DNA from: RGIG1681 sp045648025
GTDB taxonomy: Bacteria > Bacillota > Clostridia > Christensenellales > UBA1242
Reading direction: 5' to 3'
DNA: 64,000 nt
NCBI GenBank assembly: GCA_045648025.1
Contig: JAZRNH010000015.1
Span: forward strand, 5,237-69,236
This document shows, piece after piece, positions 16,850-25,096 of this stretch. The notes under the pieces are model-generated. The model worked only from the letters and a program-made list of their open reading frames with translations. It had not been told where the DNA came from and did not search any database. Position numbers and translations under genes: made by a program. The first letter of the stretch is position 1, and each line of letters starts with the position of its first letter.

Positions 16850-17051
16850 TATTTTCTCCTGCATTAACTGCATGTTTGTATTGACTTATAACCATATCAA
16901 TAATTTCTTTGTTGTTCTTATAAATTTCTTCCTTCATAAGAATCAAATTTTGCAAAACTGGATTGCTTTCATCAACACCATTTTGACATTCTTGAGCAAT
17001 AAGTCTTTCAACAATGTCTTTTGCAATTTCAATATTGACAATTTGTTCCAT
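16836..17051 (-). CDS. Putative antitoxin partner of the zeta toxin
   Basis: 71 residues (MEQIVNIEIAKDIVERLIAQ...), helical and acidic, with no DNA-binding domain, like epsilon-type antitoxins, which are short helical bundles. The identity is inferred from size and from its 14-nt overlap with the toxin. An ATG at 17111 would give 91 residues, but the predicted transcription start (about 17120) would leave almost no leader and cut its ribosome site. The ATG at 17051 has GAGGG upstream and is preferred. Confidence 0.6.
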   Translation of the reverse strand: MEQIVNIEIAKDIVERLIAQECQNGVDESNPVLQNLILMKEEIYKNNKEIIDMVISQYKHAVNAGENNGTN

Positions 17052-17126
17052 AAGCCCTCTTTTGTGGTTGTTTTGATATTTGCCATTTGAAAACTTTGTC
17101 AAACACAACATATCACCACCTATAAT

Positions 17127-17156
17127 ATTATAACTCAAATTTATGATAGCGGTCAA
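17127..17156 (-). promoter_or_regulatory. Promoter of the antitoxin-toxin operon
   Basis: Minus strand TTGACC (17156-17151), 18 nt, TATAAT (17132-17127). Confidence 0.65.
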
Positions 17157-17244
17157 TAACATAACCCAAACCGGCATTACCTATAATTTATAGTTGTCAT
17201 TAATAATTTTTATAATAAATCGCCAAAAAATTAACAAAAAACAA

Positions 17245-17273
17245 TAAAAAATGGTGGAAAAATCTTCCACCAT
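17245..17273 (-). terminator. Terminator of tex
   Basis: ATGGTGGAA/TTCCACCAT stem (17251-17273); on the minus strand it is followed by TTTTTTA. Confidence 0.8.
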
Positions 17274-17279
17274 AATTTT

Positions 17280-19529
17280 TTATTCAGGTTTAGAATCTTC
17301 GGCAGCTTTTTTAATTGAAAATCCGATTCTCTTTTTTGTCTTGTCTAAGTTAATGATTTTAACAGTAACAATTTGACCAACAGTAAGCTCTTCGCTTGGG
17401 TGTTTGATAAATCTGTCACAGATTTCGCTGATATGAACAAGACCGTCTTGATGCACACCAATATCAACAAAAGCACCAAAGTCAATAACATTTCTAACAG
17501 TGCCTTTTAAAACCATACCTTCTTGAAGGTCTTCGATTCCAAGCACATCGGTTCTAAGCTCTAAATGCTCAGCTTCTTCTCTTATGTCTCTTCCTGGTTT
17601 AACAAGTTCAGAAACAATGTCGTTTAAGGTTGGAACACCAATGCCAACTTCTTTTGCAACCTTTTCTTCACCAGCATCAGCCACGAGTTCTGGAAGGTTT
17701 GCAACTTTGCCATTTTTAACATCTTCTTCTGTCATTTTGAAAGTCTTTAAAAGTTTTCTAGCACTATCATAGCTTTCTGGGTGAACAGAAGTGTTGTCAA
17801 GAATTTCTTTTCCGTTTTGAATTCTAAGGAAACCTGCACATTGTTCAAATGCTTTCGCACCAAGTTTTGGAACATTCAAAATGTCTTTTCTTGTTGCAAA
17901 TGCACCGTTCTTTTCACGGTAAGCCACAATGTTTTTTGCAATGCCGTCATTAAGACCAGCAACTCTTTTTAAAAGGCTAGGACTTGCAGTGTTAATATCT
18001 GCACCAACAGCATTAACACAGTCTTCAACAACACCGTCCAAAACTTCGGTAAGTCTTTTTTGTGGCATATCGTGTTGATATTGACCAACACCAATTGATT
18101 TAACATCAATTTTAATAAGTTCTGCAAGAGGGTCTTGAAGTCTTCTTGCAATAGAAACAGCACTTCTAAGGTTTACATTAAAATCAGGAAACTCTTCTGC
18201 TGCAAGTTTTGATGCTGAATAAACCGAAGCACCTGCTTCACTAACAACAGCATAACCAACTTTTCTTGAAAGAGTTTTGATAAGATTTGCAACAAAAATT
18301 TCACTTTCTTTTGAAGCTGTTCCGTTTCCGATTGAAATAACATCAACTTTATGCTTTGAAATAAGTTCAGTCATAATTCTCTTTGATTCATCAATCTTTT
18401 TTAATGGTTCTGTTGGATAGATTACATTTGTGTCAAGCACAGTTCCATTTTCATCAATAACAGCAAGTTTGCAACCCATTCTATATCCTGGGTCAAAGCC
18501 CAAAATTCTCTTATTTTTAAGAGGAGCTTCCATCAAAAGTGGTTTTAAGTTAAGCTCAAAGTTTTTGATTGCTTGTTCATTTGCTGTGTCAGTGAGTTCT
18601 GCTCTAACTTCTCTGTCTAAGCTTGGCTCAATGAGTCTTTCAAAAGAATCTGCTTGAACTTCTTTTAAAAGGTCTGCAAAAATTGTATCTTTAATTTTGT
18701 AACTCTTTTCAATAATTTCCAAACATTTTTCTTTGTTTTTATCAACAACAACTTTAAGGAAGTTTTCGTTTTCACCACGGTTGATAGCAAGAATTCTGTG
18801 TGATGGAATTTTGCTAACTTCTTGTTTGAAGCCGTCATAAGTTGCATAAGTGTCAGCTTCTCTTGGTTTGTCGTTTCCTTCCTTGTCATCATATTTGTTT
18901 GAGTTATCAATAACTTCTTGTTTCTTCTTTTTGGTTTCTTTTTGCTTTTTCATTTCAGAAACAATAAAGCCTGTTTTTTGAATAAATGTTCTAAGCTCTT
19001 TTCTAAGGTCACTATCATCACTGATTCTTTCTGCAATAATATCCTTTGCACCTTGAATAGCTTCTTCAACAGTTTTAACTTCTTTTTCTTCACTAACAAA
19101 TGGAGCAGCAAGTTCTTCAATTGTTTTGCCATCTGGCTTTTGAGCCATAAAGATATCAGCAAGAGGTTCTAAGCCTTTTGCAATAGCAATTGTTGCTCTT
19201 GTTTGTCTCTTTGGCTTAAATGGACGATAAATATCTTCAAGTTCAGTTAATGTTTTTGCTTCGTCAAGTTTTTTAACAATTTCGTCAGTAAGTTTGCCTT
19301 GTTCATCAATAGTCTTAACGATTGTCTTTTTTCTGTCTTCAAAATTTCTAAGATATTGAAGTCTGTCAGCAAAGTTTCTAATAATTTGGTCATCCAAACT
19401 TCCGTGCATTTCTTTTCTATATCTTGCGATAAATGGAATAGTGCTTCCCTCATCAAGAAGACTAATCAAGTTTTGTGAATACTCTTCTCTAATATTAAAC
19501 TCTTTCGCAAGTGCTACATAAATTTCCAT
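17280..19529 (-). CDS. tex: Tex-family RNA-binding transcription accessory protein
   Basis: 749 residues. The N-terminal Tex domain starts EFNIREEYSQNLISLLDEGSTIPFIARYRKE with FIARYRKE as the family hallmark. A YqgF/RNase H-like domain (RILGFDPGYRMGCKLAVID) follows at about 345, then helix-hairpin-helix repeats, and a C-terminal S1 domain (GTVRNVIDFGAFVDIGVHQDG at about 655). Bacterial Tex binds nucleic acid at RNA polymerase and affects transcription and stress tolerance. Length fits the family. AAGGAAG precedes the ATG. It is a single-gene unit. Confidence 0.93.
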   Translation of the reverse strand: MEIYVALAKEFNIREEYSQNLISLLDEGSTIPFIARYRKEMHGSLDDQIIRNFADRLQYLRNFEDRKKTIVKTIDEQGKLTDEIVKKLDEAKTLTELEDIYRPFKPKRQTRATIAIAKGLEPLADIFMAQKPDGKTIEELAAPFVSEEKEVKTVEEAIQGAKDIIAERISDDSDLRKELRTFIQKTGFIVSEMKKQKETKKKKQEVIDNSNKYDDKEGNDKPREADTYATYDGFKQEVSKIPSHRILAINRGENENFLKVVVDKNKEKCLEIIEKSYKIKDTIFADLLKEVQADSFERLIEPSLDREVRAELTDTANEQAIKNFELNLKPLLMEAPLKNKRILGFDPGYRMGCKLAVIDENGTVLDTNVIYPTEPLKKIDESKRIMTELISKHKVDVISIGNGTASKESEIFVANLIKTLSRKVGYAVVSEAGASVYSASKLAAEEFPDFNVNLRSAVSIARRLQDPLAELIKIDVKSIGVGQYQHDMPQKRLTEVLDGVVEDCVNAVGADINTASPSLLKRVAGLNDGIAKNIVAYREKNGAFATRKDILNVPKLGAKAFEQCAGFLRIQNGKEILDNTSVHPESYDSARKLLKTFKMTEEDVKNGKVANLPELVADAGEEKVAKEVGIGVPTLNDIVSELVKPGRDIREEAEHLELRTDVLGIEDLQEGMVLKGTVRNVIDFGAFVDIGVHQDGLVHISEICDRFIKHPSEELTVGQIVTVKIINLDKTKKRIGFSIKKAAEDSKPE

Positions 19530-19714
19530 AAAATACTTCCTTGTACAATTATAAAGCCAATCAAAATAAATGGCTCGTGAGATTATTATACCAAATTATT
19601 GTCGATTTTCAAATAATTTGCTCATTTATTTAAAATTTGGGCATTTTGAGTGGTTTTATATAAAAACGACAAATCTAATTGTTTGTATCATTAATAATAA
19701 AATCAAAAAATGCT

Positions 19715-19742
19715 TTGACAAATTTTAAAAAAAGTATATACT
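19715..19742 (+). promoter_or_regulatory. Promoter of degV-like gene
   Basis: TTGACA (19715-19720), 16 nt, TATACT (19737-19742), 22 nt before the ATG at 19765. Confidence 0.75.
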
Positions 19743-19764
19743 AAAAGTCGTAGGAGAATTAAAG

Positions 19765-20616
19765 ATGAAAATTGCAATCTCAACCGAATCAACTTGTGAC
19801 CTTCCAAAAGAACTCATTGAAAAATATGGCCTTGAAACAATTCCATATTCTGTTATTCTTGGTGATGATGTCGTTGTTGATGATGCATCACTTCCTGCAA
19901 AAATCTTTGACTTCGTTGAAAAGACAAAAGTTCTTCCAAAGACAAGTGCTATTAACGAACTTCAATATAAAGAATATTTTTCAAAGCTTTTAGAAAAATA
20001 TGATGCTGTTATTCACATTTCACTTTCAAGTGGTCTCACATCATCAGTTGCTCATGCAGAAACTGCTATAAGCAAAATGAAAAATGTTTACTTGATTGAT
20101 TCACTTTCACTTTCAACTGGTCTTGCACTTCTTGCAATTTATGCAAAAGAACTTGCCGACCAAGGTTTAGAACCAGAAGCAATCGTTGAAAAAGTTAAAG
20201 CAAGAATTCCTTTTGTTCAAGCTAGTTTCGTTGTTGAAAGACTTGACTATCTTTACAAAGGTGGCAGATGCAATTCTCTTGCATACTTTGGAGCAAATCT
20301 TTTAAAAATCAGACCTCAAATCGTTGTTAAAGATGGCAAAATGAAATCAGCAAAAAAATACCGTGGAAAAATGGGAAAAGTTATTGAATCTTATTCAAAA
20401 GACACTCTTGAAGAATTCAATGATGCTGACAAAAAACTCGCATTTATCACATACACCACTGCAACTGATGAAATGATTGAACCTGCAAAAAAGGCTCTTG
20501 AAGCTGCCGGTTTCGAAACAATTTATGAAACCCAAGCAGGTGGAACAATCACATCACACTGCGGTGAGCATGTTCTTGGAATTTTGTATATCAATGATGG
20601 TAGCAAAATTCAATAA
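19765..20616 (+). CDS. DegV-family fatty-acid-binding protein
   Basis: 283 residues starting MKIAISTESTCDLPKELIEK, with TSAINELQYKEYF, HISLSSGLTSS and VERLDYLYKGGRCN, all typical of DegV/FakB. FakB proteins hold a fatty acid for phosphorylation by FakA, feeding exogenous fatty acids into phospholipids. The SSGLTSS segment and the C-terminal HCGEHVLGILY contribute to the lipid pocket. No FakA is in the window. TAGGAGA precedes the ATG. Confidence 0.9.
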   Translation: MKIAISTESTCDLPKELIEKYGLETIPYSVILGDDVVVDDASLPAKIFDFVEKTKVLPKTSAINELQYKEYFSKLLEKYDAVIHISLSSGLTSSVAHAETAISKMKNVYLIDSLSLSTGLALLAIYAKELADQGLEPEAIVEKVKARIPFVQASFVVERLDYLYKGGRCNSLAYFGANLLKIRPQIVVKDGKMKSAKKYRGKMGKVIESYSKDTLEEFNDADKKLAFITYTTATDEMIEPAKKALEAAGFETIYETQAGGTITSHCGEHVLGILYINDGSKIQ

Positions 20617-20688
20617 TTAACTTTGGAATTTGGTTTATAAGAAATTATAAACGAATTCAATATCCATATAATTTGTATGGAAAAAGAA

Positions 20689-20730
20689 AAAAGCATAGCT
20701 ATTCACTCCCTTTAAAGCTATGCTTTTTTC
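20689..20730. terminator. Bidirectional terminator between degV-like gene and the 47-aa gene
   Basis: AAAAGCATAGCT (20689-20700) pairs with AGCTATGCTTTT (20716-20727), with T-runs on both strands. Confidence 0.85.
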
Positions 20731-20750
20731 AAGCCCAAAATTTTAAAAAC

Positions 20751-20894
20751 CTAATCTTCTTGATTGTTTCTATGCTTGTTTTTCAAATCAATCTGCTTTC
20801 TTTTTGACCTAATAAATTCATCAAGTTTTTCTTCAATTTCATCCAAACTTGCAGAATATAAATTGTCATAAGCAGTTTCTAAATCTCTTTCCAT
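20751..20894 (-). CDS. Small acidic/basic helical protein, 47 aa
   Basis: Begins MERDLETAYDNLYSASLDEI and ends in a basic KRKQIDLKNKHRNNQED tail. The whole chain should be one or two helices. There is no clear Shine-Dalgarno sequence, so expression is uncertain. The coding-like composition and the shared downstream terminator support a real gene. I do not recognise it. Confidence 0.45.
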   Translation of the reverse strand: MERDLETAYDNLYSASLDEIEEKLDEFIRSKRKQIDLKNKHRNNQED

Positions 20895-20931
20895 AATATT
20901 AGTTTGAATCAAAACTGAACATTTTATTCAA

Positions 20932-21060
20932 AAAAGCAGAGCCAATAACCCTGCTTTTGTTGTGAAAGATTTTTAAATTAAATGAAAGTAGATTTTAAAA
21001 TTTTAGCTGTTTATATTTTTTGTGACCAACAAGATTTTTGCCGGTCTAATATAATATATG
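20932..21060 (-). ncRNA. Candidate small RNA with own terminator
   Basis: No ORF lies on the minus strand from 21128 to 20960. There is a possible promoter (TTGAAA then TATATT/TATTAG), a 9-bp stem GACC..CAA/TTG..GGTC and a terminator AAAAGCAG/CTGCTTTT (20932-20939 with 20951-20958) followed by T on the minus strand. The terminator otherwise has no gene to serve. Weak promoter spacing keeps confidence low. Confidence 0.3.
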
Positions 21061-21108
21061 CTGCTGCTTTCAAAAATTTTACAAATTTGAATAATTGTTT
21101 AATATAAT

Positions 21109-21137
21109 TTGACAAACAAATTTCGATTTTGTATTAT
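21109..21137 (+). promoter_or_regulatory. Promoter of the small membrane protein gene
   Basis: TTGACA (21109-21114), 17 nt, TATTAT (21132-21137). Confidence 0.75.
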
Positions 21138-21158
21138 AAAATCAAGGAGAGAAAGATT

Positions 21159-21479
21159 ATGGTAGATAATGCAAAAGAAGTAAGAAAGCAAATTTTAGAT
21201 GTAATCGGTATGCTTGCTGCTGTTTTAACAATTATTGCTTATGTAGTTTTGTGCATCGATTCACAATGGTCATTTATTGACAATGGAACTTTCGTTTACG
21301 GTATCCTTAAAGTAATTCAAACATATGCTCCACTCGTTGTAGTTGGACTTGTTGGTCTTGAATTCGTTTCTACAAAGAGCTTACTTGTAAAGATTGTTTT
21401 CTATGTAGCAATTGCACTTGTAGTTGTTTGTATGTTCTTCCCAGGAACATGGTCTAACTTTGTTGGTCTTGTTGGCTAA
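21159..21479 (+). CDS. Small membrane protein with three membrane segments
   Basis: 106 residues with hydrophobic segments at about 16-33 (IGMLAAVLTIIAYVVLCI), 53-70 (YAPLVVVGLVGLEFV) and 78-97 (VKIVFYVAIALVVVCMFF). No family recognised. It has a strong promoter, an AAGGAGAG site and an isolated transcription unit, so it may be well expressed. The upstream in-frame ATG at 21129 lies in the -10/leader and is rejected. Confidence 0.7.
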   Translation: MVDNAKEVRKQILDVIGMLAAVLTIIAYVVLCIDSQWSFIDNGTFVYGILKVIQTYAPLVVVGLVGLEFVSTKSLLVKIVFYVAIALVVVCMFFPGTWSNFVGLVG

Positions 21480-21491
21480 TCAATAGTTAAT

Positions 21492-21524
21492 AAAAAATCG
21501 TGGATAAATTCCACGATTTTTTTT
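21492..21524. terminator. Bidirectional terminator before pgi end
   Basis: AAAAATCGTGG/CCACGATTTTT stem with T-runs on both strands. It serves the small membrane protein gene and the pgi operon. Confidence 0.85.
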
Positions 21525-21550
21525 GTGCTTAAAATTTTAAAACAAACAAA

Positions 21551-22819
21551 TTAATTGCTCTTTAAAAGTTGTTTCATATGAGCTTTATATTGTTCAACAC
21601 CAGGTTGGTTAAATGGATTAACACCCAAAAGATAACCACTGGCACCACAAGCAAGTTCAAAGAAATAAACCATATAGCCAAATGTTTCTTCTGTGATTTC
21701 GTCAACTTCTAAAATTGCAATAGGAACATTTGCTTCTTTGTGAGCTTTTACAGTTCCTTCAAAACCAGCAGCATTGATTTCACTCATCATCTTGCCGTCC
21801 AAAAATTTGATAGGGCTTCCAAGAGGAATGTTTGTGAGGTTGTTGTCTTTGAGTGGGGTTTTAACATCAATAAATGTTTCAGCAATCATTGGAGTTCCCT
21901 GTTGAATAAATTGACCAACAGAGTGAAGGTCTGTTGAATATGAAAGCGATGAAACAAACAAGCCTTTTTGGTCTTTGCCTTCACTTTCGTTGAAAAGTTG
22001 AACAAGCCATGCACCAAACGATGTAAGCTTTGATGAGAAACTTGCAAAAAGCTCAATTTTCTTTCCAAGTTTTTTGTTTACCAAATATCTATAAACTGCA
22101 TATTTATAAGCAGGGTTAAGTTCAATTGTTGAGGTAAGCAAGTCGTTATAAGCGGCAGCCGCACCTTCCATAATTTTTTTAATGTTGATTCCAGCAGCTG
22201 CAAAAGGAAGAAGTCCCACAGCTGAAAGAACAGAAAATCTTCCACCCATATTATCTGGAACACAAAGTGTTTCAATACCTTCCAAATTTGCTCTTTCACG
22301 AAGATATCCTTTTTCTTTGTCAGTTGTGAAGATAAGTCTTTCTTTATAATCACCTTTATATTTGTTCTTCATAAATCTTTCAACAATGTTGAGTGTTGAT
22401 AAAATCTCAACAGTTGTTCCAGATTTTGAAACCACATTAACATAAACATCTTTATCTTTCAAATATTCAAGTTTTTCAGCAAGGTCAACATAGTCAAAAT
22501 TGATACCAGTAAAAATAATTTCAACTTTGCTCTTTTTTGTTAAACTGCCAAGCATATCCATACCAGCTTTTGCACCAAGGTAAGAACCACCAATTCCAAT
22601 AACCAAAAGTGCATCAGCTTTCTTTTCAATTTCTTTTGCAAGTTTCAAAATTTTATTGAATTCTTTTTTATCATAAAGTTCTGGCCAACTTGCCCAAGTT
22701 GTTCCCGCTGAAGTGTCTTCACTGTGAAGTTTTTCGTGAATCTCTTTTATCTTTTTATTGAATTCCTTTGTATCAAATTCATTTTCTTTTAATCCGCTAT
22801 AAGTTAAATTTAATTTCAT
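21551..22819 (-). CDS. pgi: Glucose-6-phosphate isomerase
   Basis: 422 residues, slightly short for the family (about 450 in Firmicutes). It has the sugar-isomerase folds with LLVIGIGGSYLGAKA at about 72, VVSKSGTTVEILSTLN, DNMGGRFSVLSAVGLLP and LHSVGQFIQQGTPMIAETF. It interconverts glucose-6-P and fructose-6-P in the cytosol. It lies 27 nt downstream of a ROK sugar kinase and is read with it, so the pair makes the first two steps of glucose use. A GGGGAGAT ribosome site precedes the ATG. Confidence 0.93.
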   Translation of the reverse strand: MKLNLTYSGLKENEFDTKEFNKKIKEIHEKLHSEDTSAGTTWASWPELYDKKEFNKILKLAKEIEKKADALLVIGIGGSYLGAKAGMDMLGSLTKKSKVEIIFTGINFDYVDLAEKLEYLKDKDVYVNVVSKSGTTVEILSTLNIVERFMKNKYKGDYKERLIFTTDKEKGYLRERANLEGIETLCVPDNMGGRFSVLSAVGLLPFAAAGINIKKIMEGAAAAYNDLLTSTIELNPAYKYAVYRYLVNKKLGKKIELFASFSSKLTSFGAWLVQLFNESEGKDQKGLFVSSLSYSTDLHSVGQFIQQGTPMIAETFIDVKTPLKDNNLTNIPLGSPIKFLDGKMMSEINAAGFEGTVKAHKEANVPIAILEVDEITEETFGYMVYFFELACGASGYLLGVNPFNQPGVEQYKAHMKQLLKSN

Positions 22820-22846
22820 TTTTTTATCTCCCCAAAAATTTTTATT

Positions 22847-23788
22847 TTAATCAAACAAACATCTAGTGCCTAAAATACCTGCATTTCCTGATGCTTTCGC
22901 AGTGAGTATTTCAGGATATGGTCTTTCATTTCTTGTGTAAATATGTGCATAAACATATTCTTTGAGTGGACTAGTTAAAGCATCTTTTTGAGCCGACACC
23001 GCACCACCAATAATCACTGCTTCTGGTGACAATATGTTAATCAAATTAACAATGCCTGTACCAAGATATTTTATGTAGTTTTTAAACACTTGTTGAGCAG
23101 TTTTGTCAATATCTTTATATTCAAAAACAGTTTTTCCAGATGCAGTTTCAGCTGTATATTTTTCCCACATCTTTGAATCTTTGTTTTTAAGCATTGCTTC
23201 TTTTGTTTGTTTTTCAAGAGCAATGGTTGAAGCAACCGCTTCAAAGCAACCATATTCACCACAGCCACATCTTATGTTTCGGTCGGTGATTTTCATATGA
23301 CCCATTTCGGATGAAAAACATCTTGTTTGTCTAAAAGCCTTTCCGTTAATGATGATTTCACCGCCAATGCCTGTGCCAAGAGTAATCATAACAAAGTTTT
23401 GAAAATCTTTTCCAGCACCAAAAGCAGTTTCTGCAAGACCTGCAATACAAGCATCATTTGCAACTTTAACCGGAACGGTAACAATTTTTTCAAGTTCAGC
23501 TTTGAGTGGATATTGGTTAAGATTTAAGTTCGCAGACCTGCAAACCACACCTTCTGTTGAAATGATTCCCGCAACACCAACACCAAGCCCTTTTGCTTTT
23601 GAAATTGGCATTTTTGAAATATCTTCCAAATTTTGAATCAAGCTCATAATGTTTTCTGCAAGAGTTATTGAGCCATCAAATGTTCTGGTTTTCACCCAAC
23701 TTTGAAATAAAATGTTGTTTTGTTCATCAACAACTCCACCTTTGATTGTTGTGCCACCAACATCAATACAATAAAAGTAATTATTCAT
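22847..23788 (-). CDS. ROK-family sugar kinase, probable glucokinase
   Basis: 313 residues. The ATP-binding loop IDVGGTTIKGGVVD is at the N-terminus, EMGHMKI supplies the zinc His, and CGCGEYGCFEAVAS is the ROK CxCGxxGCxE zinc motif. There is no N-terminal HTH, so it is a kinase rather than a repressor. Glucokinase is likeliest given the downstream pgi, but other hexoses are possible. A TATCAT -10 and AGAGGAT site lie upstream. Confidence 0.85.
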   Translation of the reverse strand: MNNYFYCIDVGGTTIKGGVVDEQNNILFQSWVKTRTFDGSITLAENIMSLIQNLEDISKMPISKAKGLGVGVAGIISTEGVVCRSANLNLNQYPLKAELEKIVTVPVKVANDACIAGLAETAFGAGKDFQNFVMITLGTGIGGEIIINGKAFRQTRCFSSEMGHMKITDRNIRCGCGEYGCFEAVASTIALEKQTKEAMLKNKDSKMWEKYTAETASGKTVFEYKDIDKTAQQVFKNYIKYLGTGIVNLINILSPEAVIIGGAVSAQKDALTSPLKEYVYAHIYTRNERPYPEILTAKASGNAGILGTRCLFD

Positions 23789-23881
23789 ATCTATCCTCTA
23801 AAACAATGATAGCATAATTTTAAAATAAAACAAAATAAAACCGCAAAAATAGCCATAAAAATATTGAATAAATGGTATAAA

Positions 23882-23915
23882 AAAAGAAACTAACGAAAAT
23901 GTTAGTTTCTTTCTA
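23882..23915 (-). terminator. Terminator of the LysR gene
   Basis: AAAGAAACTAAC (23883-23894) pairs with GTTAGTTTCTTT (23901-23912). The stop codon lies inside the stem. Confidence 0.8.
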
Positions 23916-24789
23916 AAACGAAATCAATAAACTTTTTAGGAGCATAAGCAAGTGTGTCGCTAATGTATCCACAATAAATATCAAGCTTTGGTGGAGTAAA
24001 TGAAATGTTAAGTTTTTTAAGTGAACCATTTTCAATTTCATCTTTAACATAAGCTTCTTGCACATATCCAACACCATTGCCCTCTTTAACAAGTTTAACA
24101 AGAGCTTCGGTTGTCCAAGATTCAATCACTGGATTGATTTTAATTTCACTCATAGCATTTTTCAAAAGTTTAATTTCTTCTGATGTTTGTGAACAAATGA
24201 TAAGAGGAAGTGTGTTTAATGCTTCAATGCCAACAAGTTTGCTTGTATAATATTTATCAGTTGTAACAAAGCAATGAGCAAAAGATGTTAAATATTTAAC
24301 TTCGGTTTTTGACTTGTCGGTTGGAATTGGCTGACAGTCAATAACAATGTCAATGTTTTGAGTTTGAAGCATTGCAATAAGGTCTGGCATTGACTTTGAA
24401 ACAATTTCAATTTTGATGTTTGGAAATTTAAGTCTAAAATCTGTGATTACATCTGACAAATATAACACAGCAATATAAGATGGAACACCAATTTTAACAG
24501 CACCAGTTTTAAGACCTGCCATATCTGAAATTGTGAGTTCACCTTTCCAAATTGAGTTAAATGCACTTGAAATATACTTATATAATATATCTGCTTCGTT
24601 TGTGCCGCTCATACCGTTTGCCTTTTTATAAAAAAGTTGAATACCAAGTTGTTTTTCAAGTTCTTTAATGTTGTGGCTAACAGCTGGTTGTGAAATATAT
24701 AAAAGTTCAGCCGCTCTTGAAATGTTTTTTGTTTCATAAACAACTAAGAAACTTTTATACAAATTATAGTTAATGTTTGAAAACTGCAT
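23902..24789 (-). CDS. LysR-family transcriptional regulator
   Basis: 295 residues. The N-terminal winged helix (KSFLVVYETKNISRAAELLY, then ISQPAVSHNIKELEKQLGIQ) at about 10-55 is followed by a periplasmic-binding-like effector domain. It presumably controls a nearby or distant operon in response to a small molecule; the divergent 25097 gene is the nearest candidate. The promoter is a perfect consensus with 17-nt spacing, suggesting strong basal expression. GGAGAG lies before the ATG. Target unknown. Confidence 0.9.
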   Translation of the reverse strand: MQFSNINYNLYKSFLVVYETKNISRAAELLYISQPAVSHNIKELEKQLGIQLFYKKANGMSGTNEADILYKYISSAFNSIWKGELTISDMAGLKTGAVKIGVPSYIAVLYLSDVITDFRLKFPNIKIEIVSKSMPDLIAMLQTQNIDIVIDCQPIPTDKSKTEVKYLTSFAHCFVTTDKYYTSKLVGIEALNTLPLIICSQTSEEIKLLKNAMSEIKINPVIESWTTEALVKLVKEGNGVGYVQEAYVKDEIENGSLKKLNISFTPPKLDIYCGYISDTLAYAPKKFIDFVLERN

Positions 24790-24818
24790 AAAATACTCTC
24801 CATTTAAAAACAGTTTTT

Positions 24819-24847
24819 ATTATAAATTAGAATTAAAGTCTTGTCAA
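24819..24847 (-). promoter_or_regulatory. Perfect-consensus promoter of the LysR gene
   Basis: Minus strand TTGACA (24847-24842), 17 nt, TATAAT (24824-24819). Confidence 0.85.
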
Positions 24848-24924
24848 TAGGTATAAAATAAATTTATTTTTATTTTTTATTTTTAGTTATAAAGATATAA
24901 ATTTCAATTATAATTGCAACAAAA

Positions 24925-24958
24925 AAGAGTCACTTTTGCAGCAACTCTTTATTTTTGT
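24925..24958 (-). terminator. Orphan terminator-like hairpin in the LysR-25097 intergenic region
   Basis: On the minus strand AAAGAGT...ACTCTTTTTT forms a hairpin with T-run, preceded by an ACTGCAAAA motif (24992-25010). No minus-strand gene lies upstream of it. The rest of this 307-bp gap is AT-rich with the two divergent promoters. Confidence 0.5.
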
Positions 24959-25046
24959 TAATTTTTCACTATTTTTTATATATTTTTTCCGCAATTTTGC
25001 AGTTTTTTAATAAAATTATATTGGTATTTTTTAATTAAAAGAAACA

Positions 25047-25076
25047 TTGACACCTTAATTTATATTTTGTTAAAAT
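25047..25076 (+). promoter_or_regulatory. Promoter of the anchored unknown gene
   Basis: TTGACA (25047-25052), 18 nt, TAAAAT (25071-25076), about 20 nt before the ATG at 25097. Confidence 0.7.
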
Positions 25077-25096
25077 TAATTTGTGAGGTAAACATT

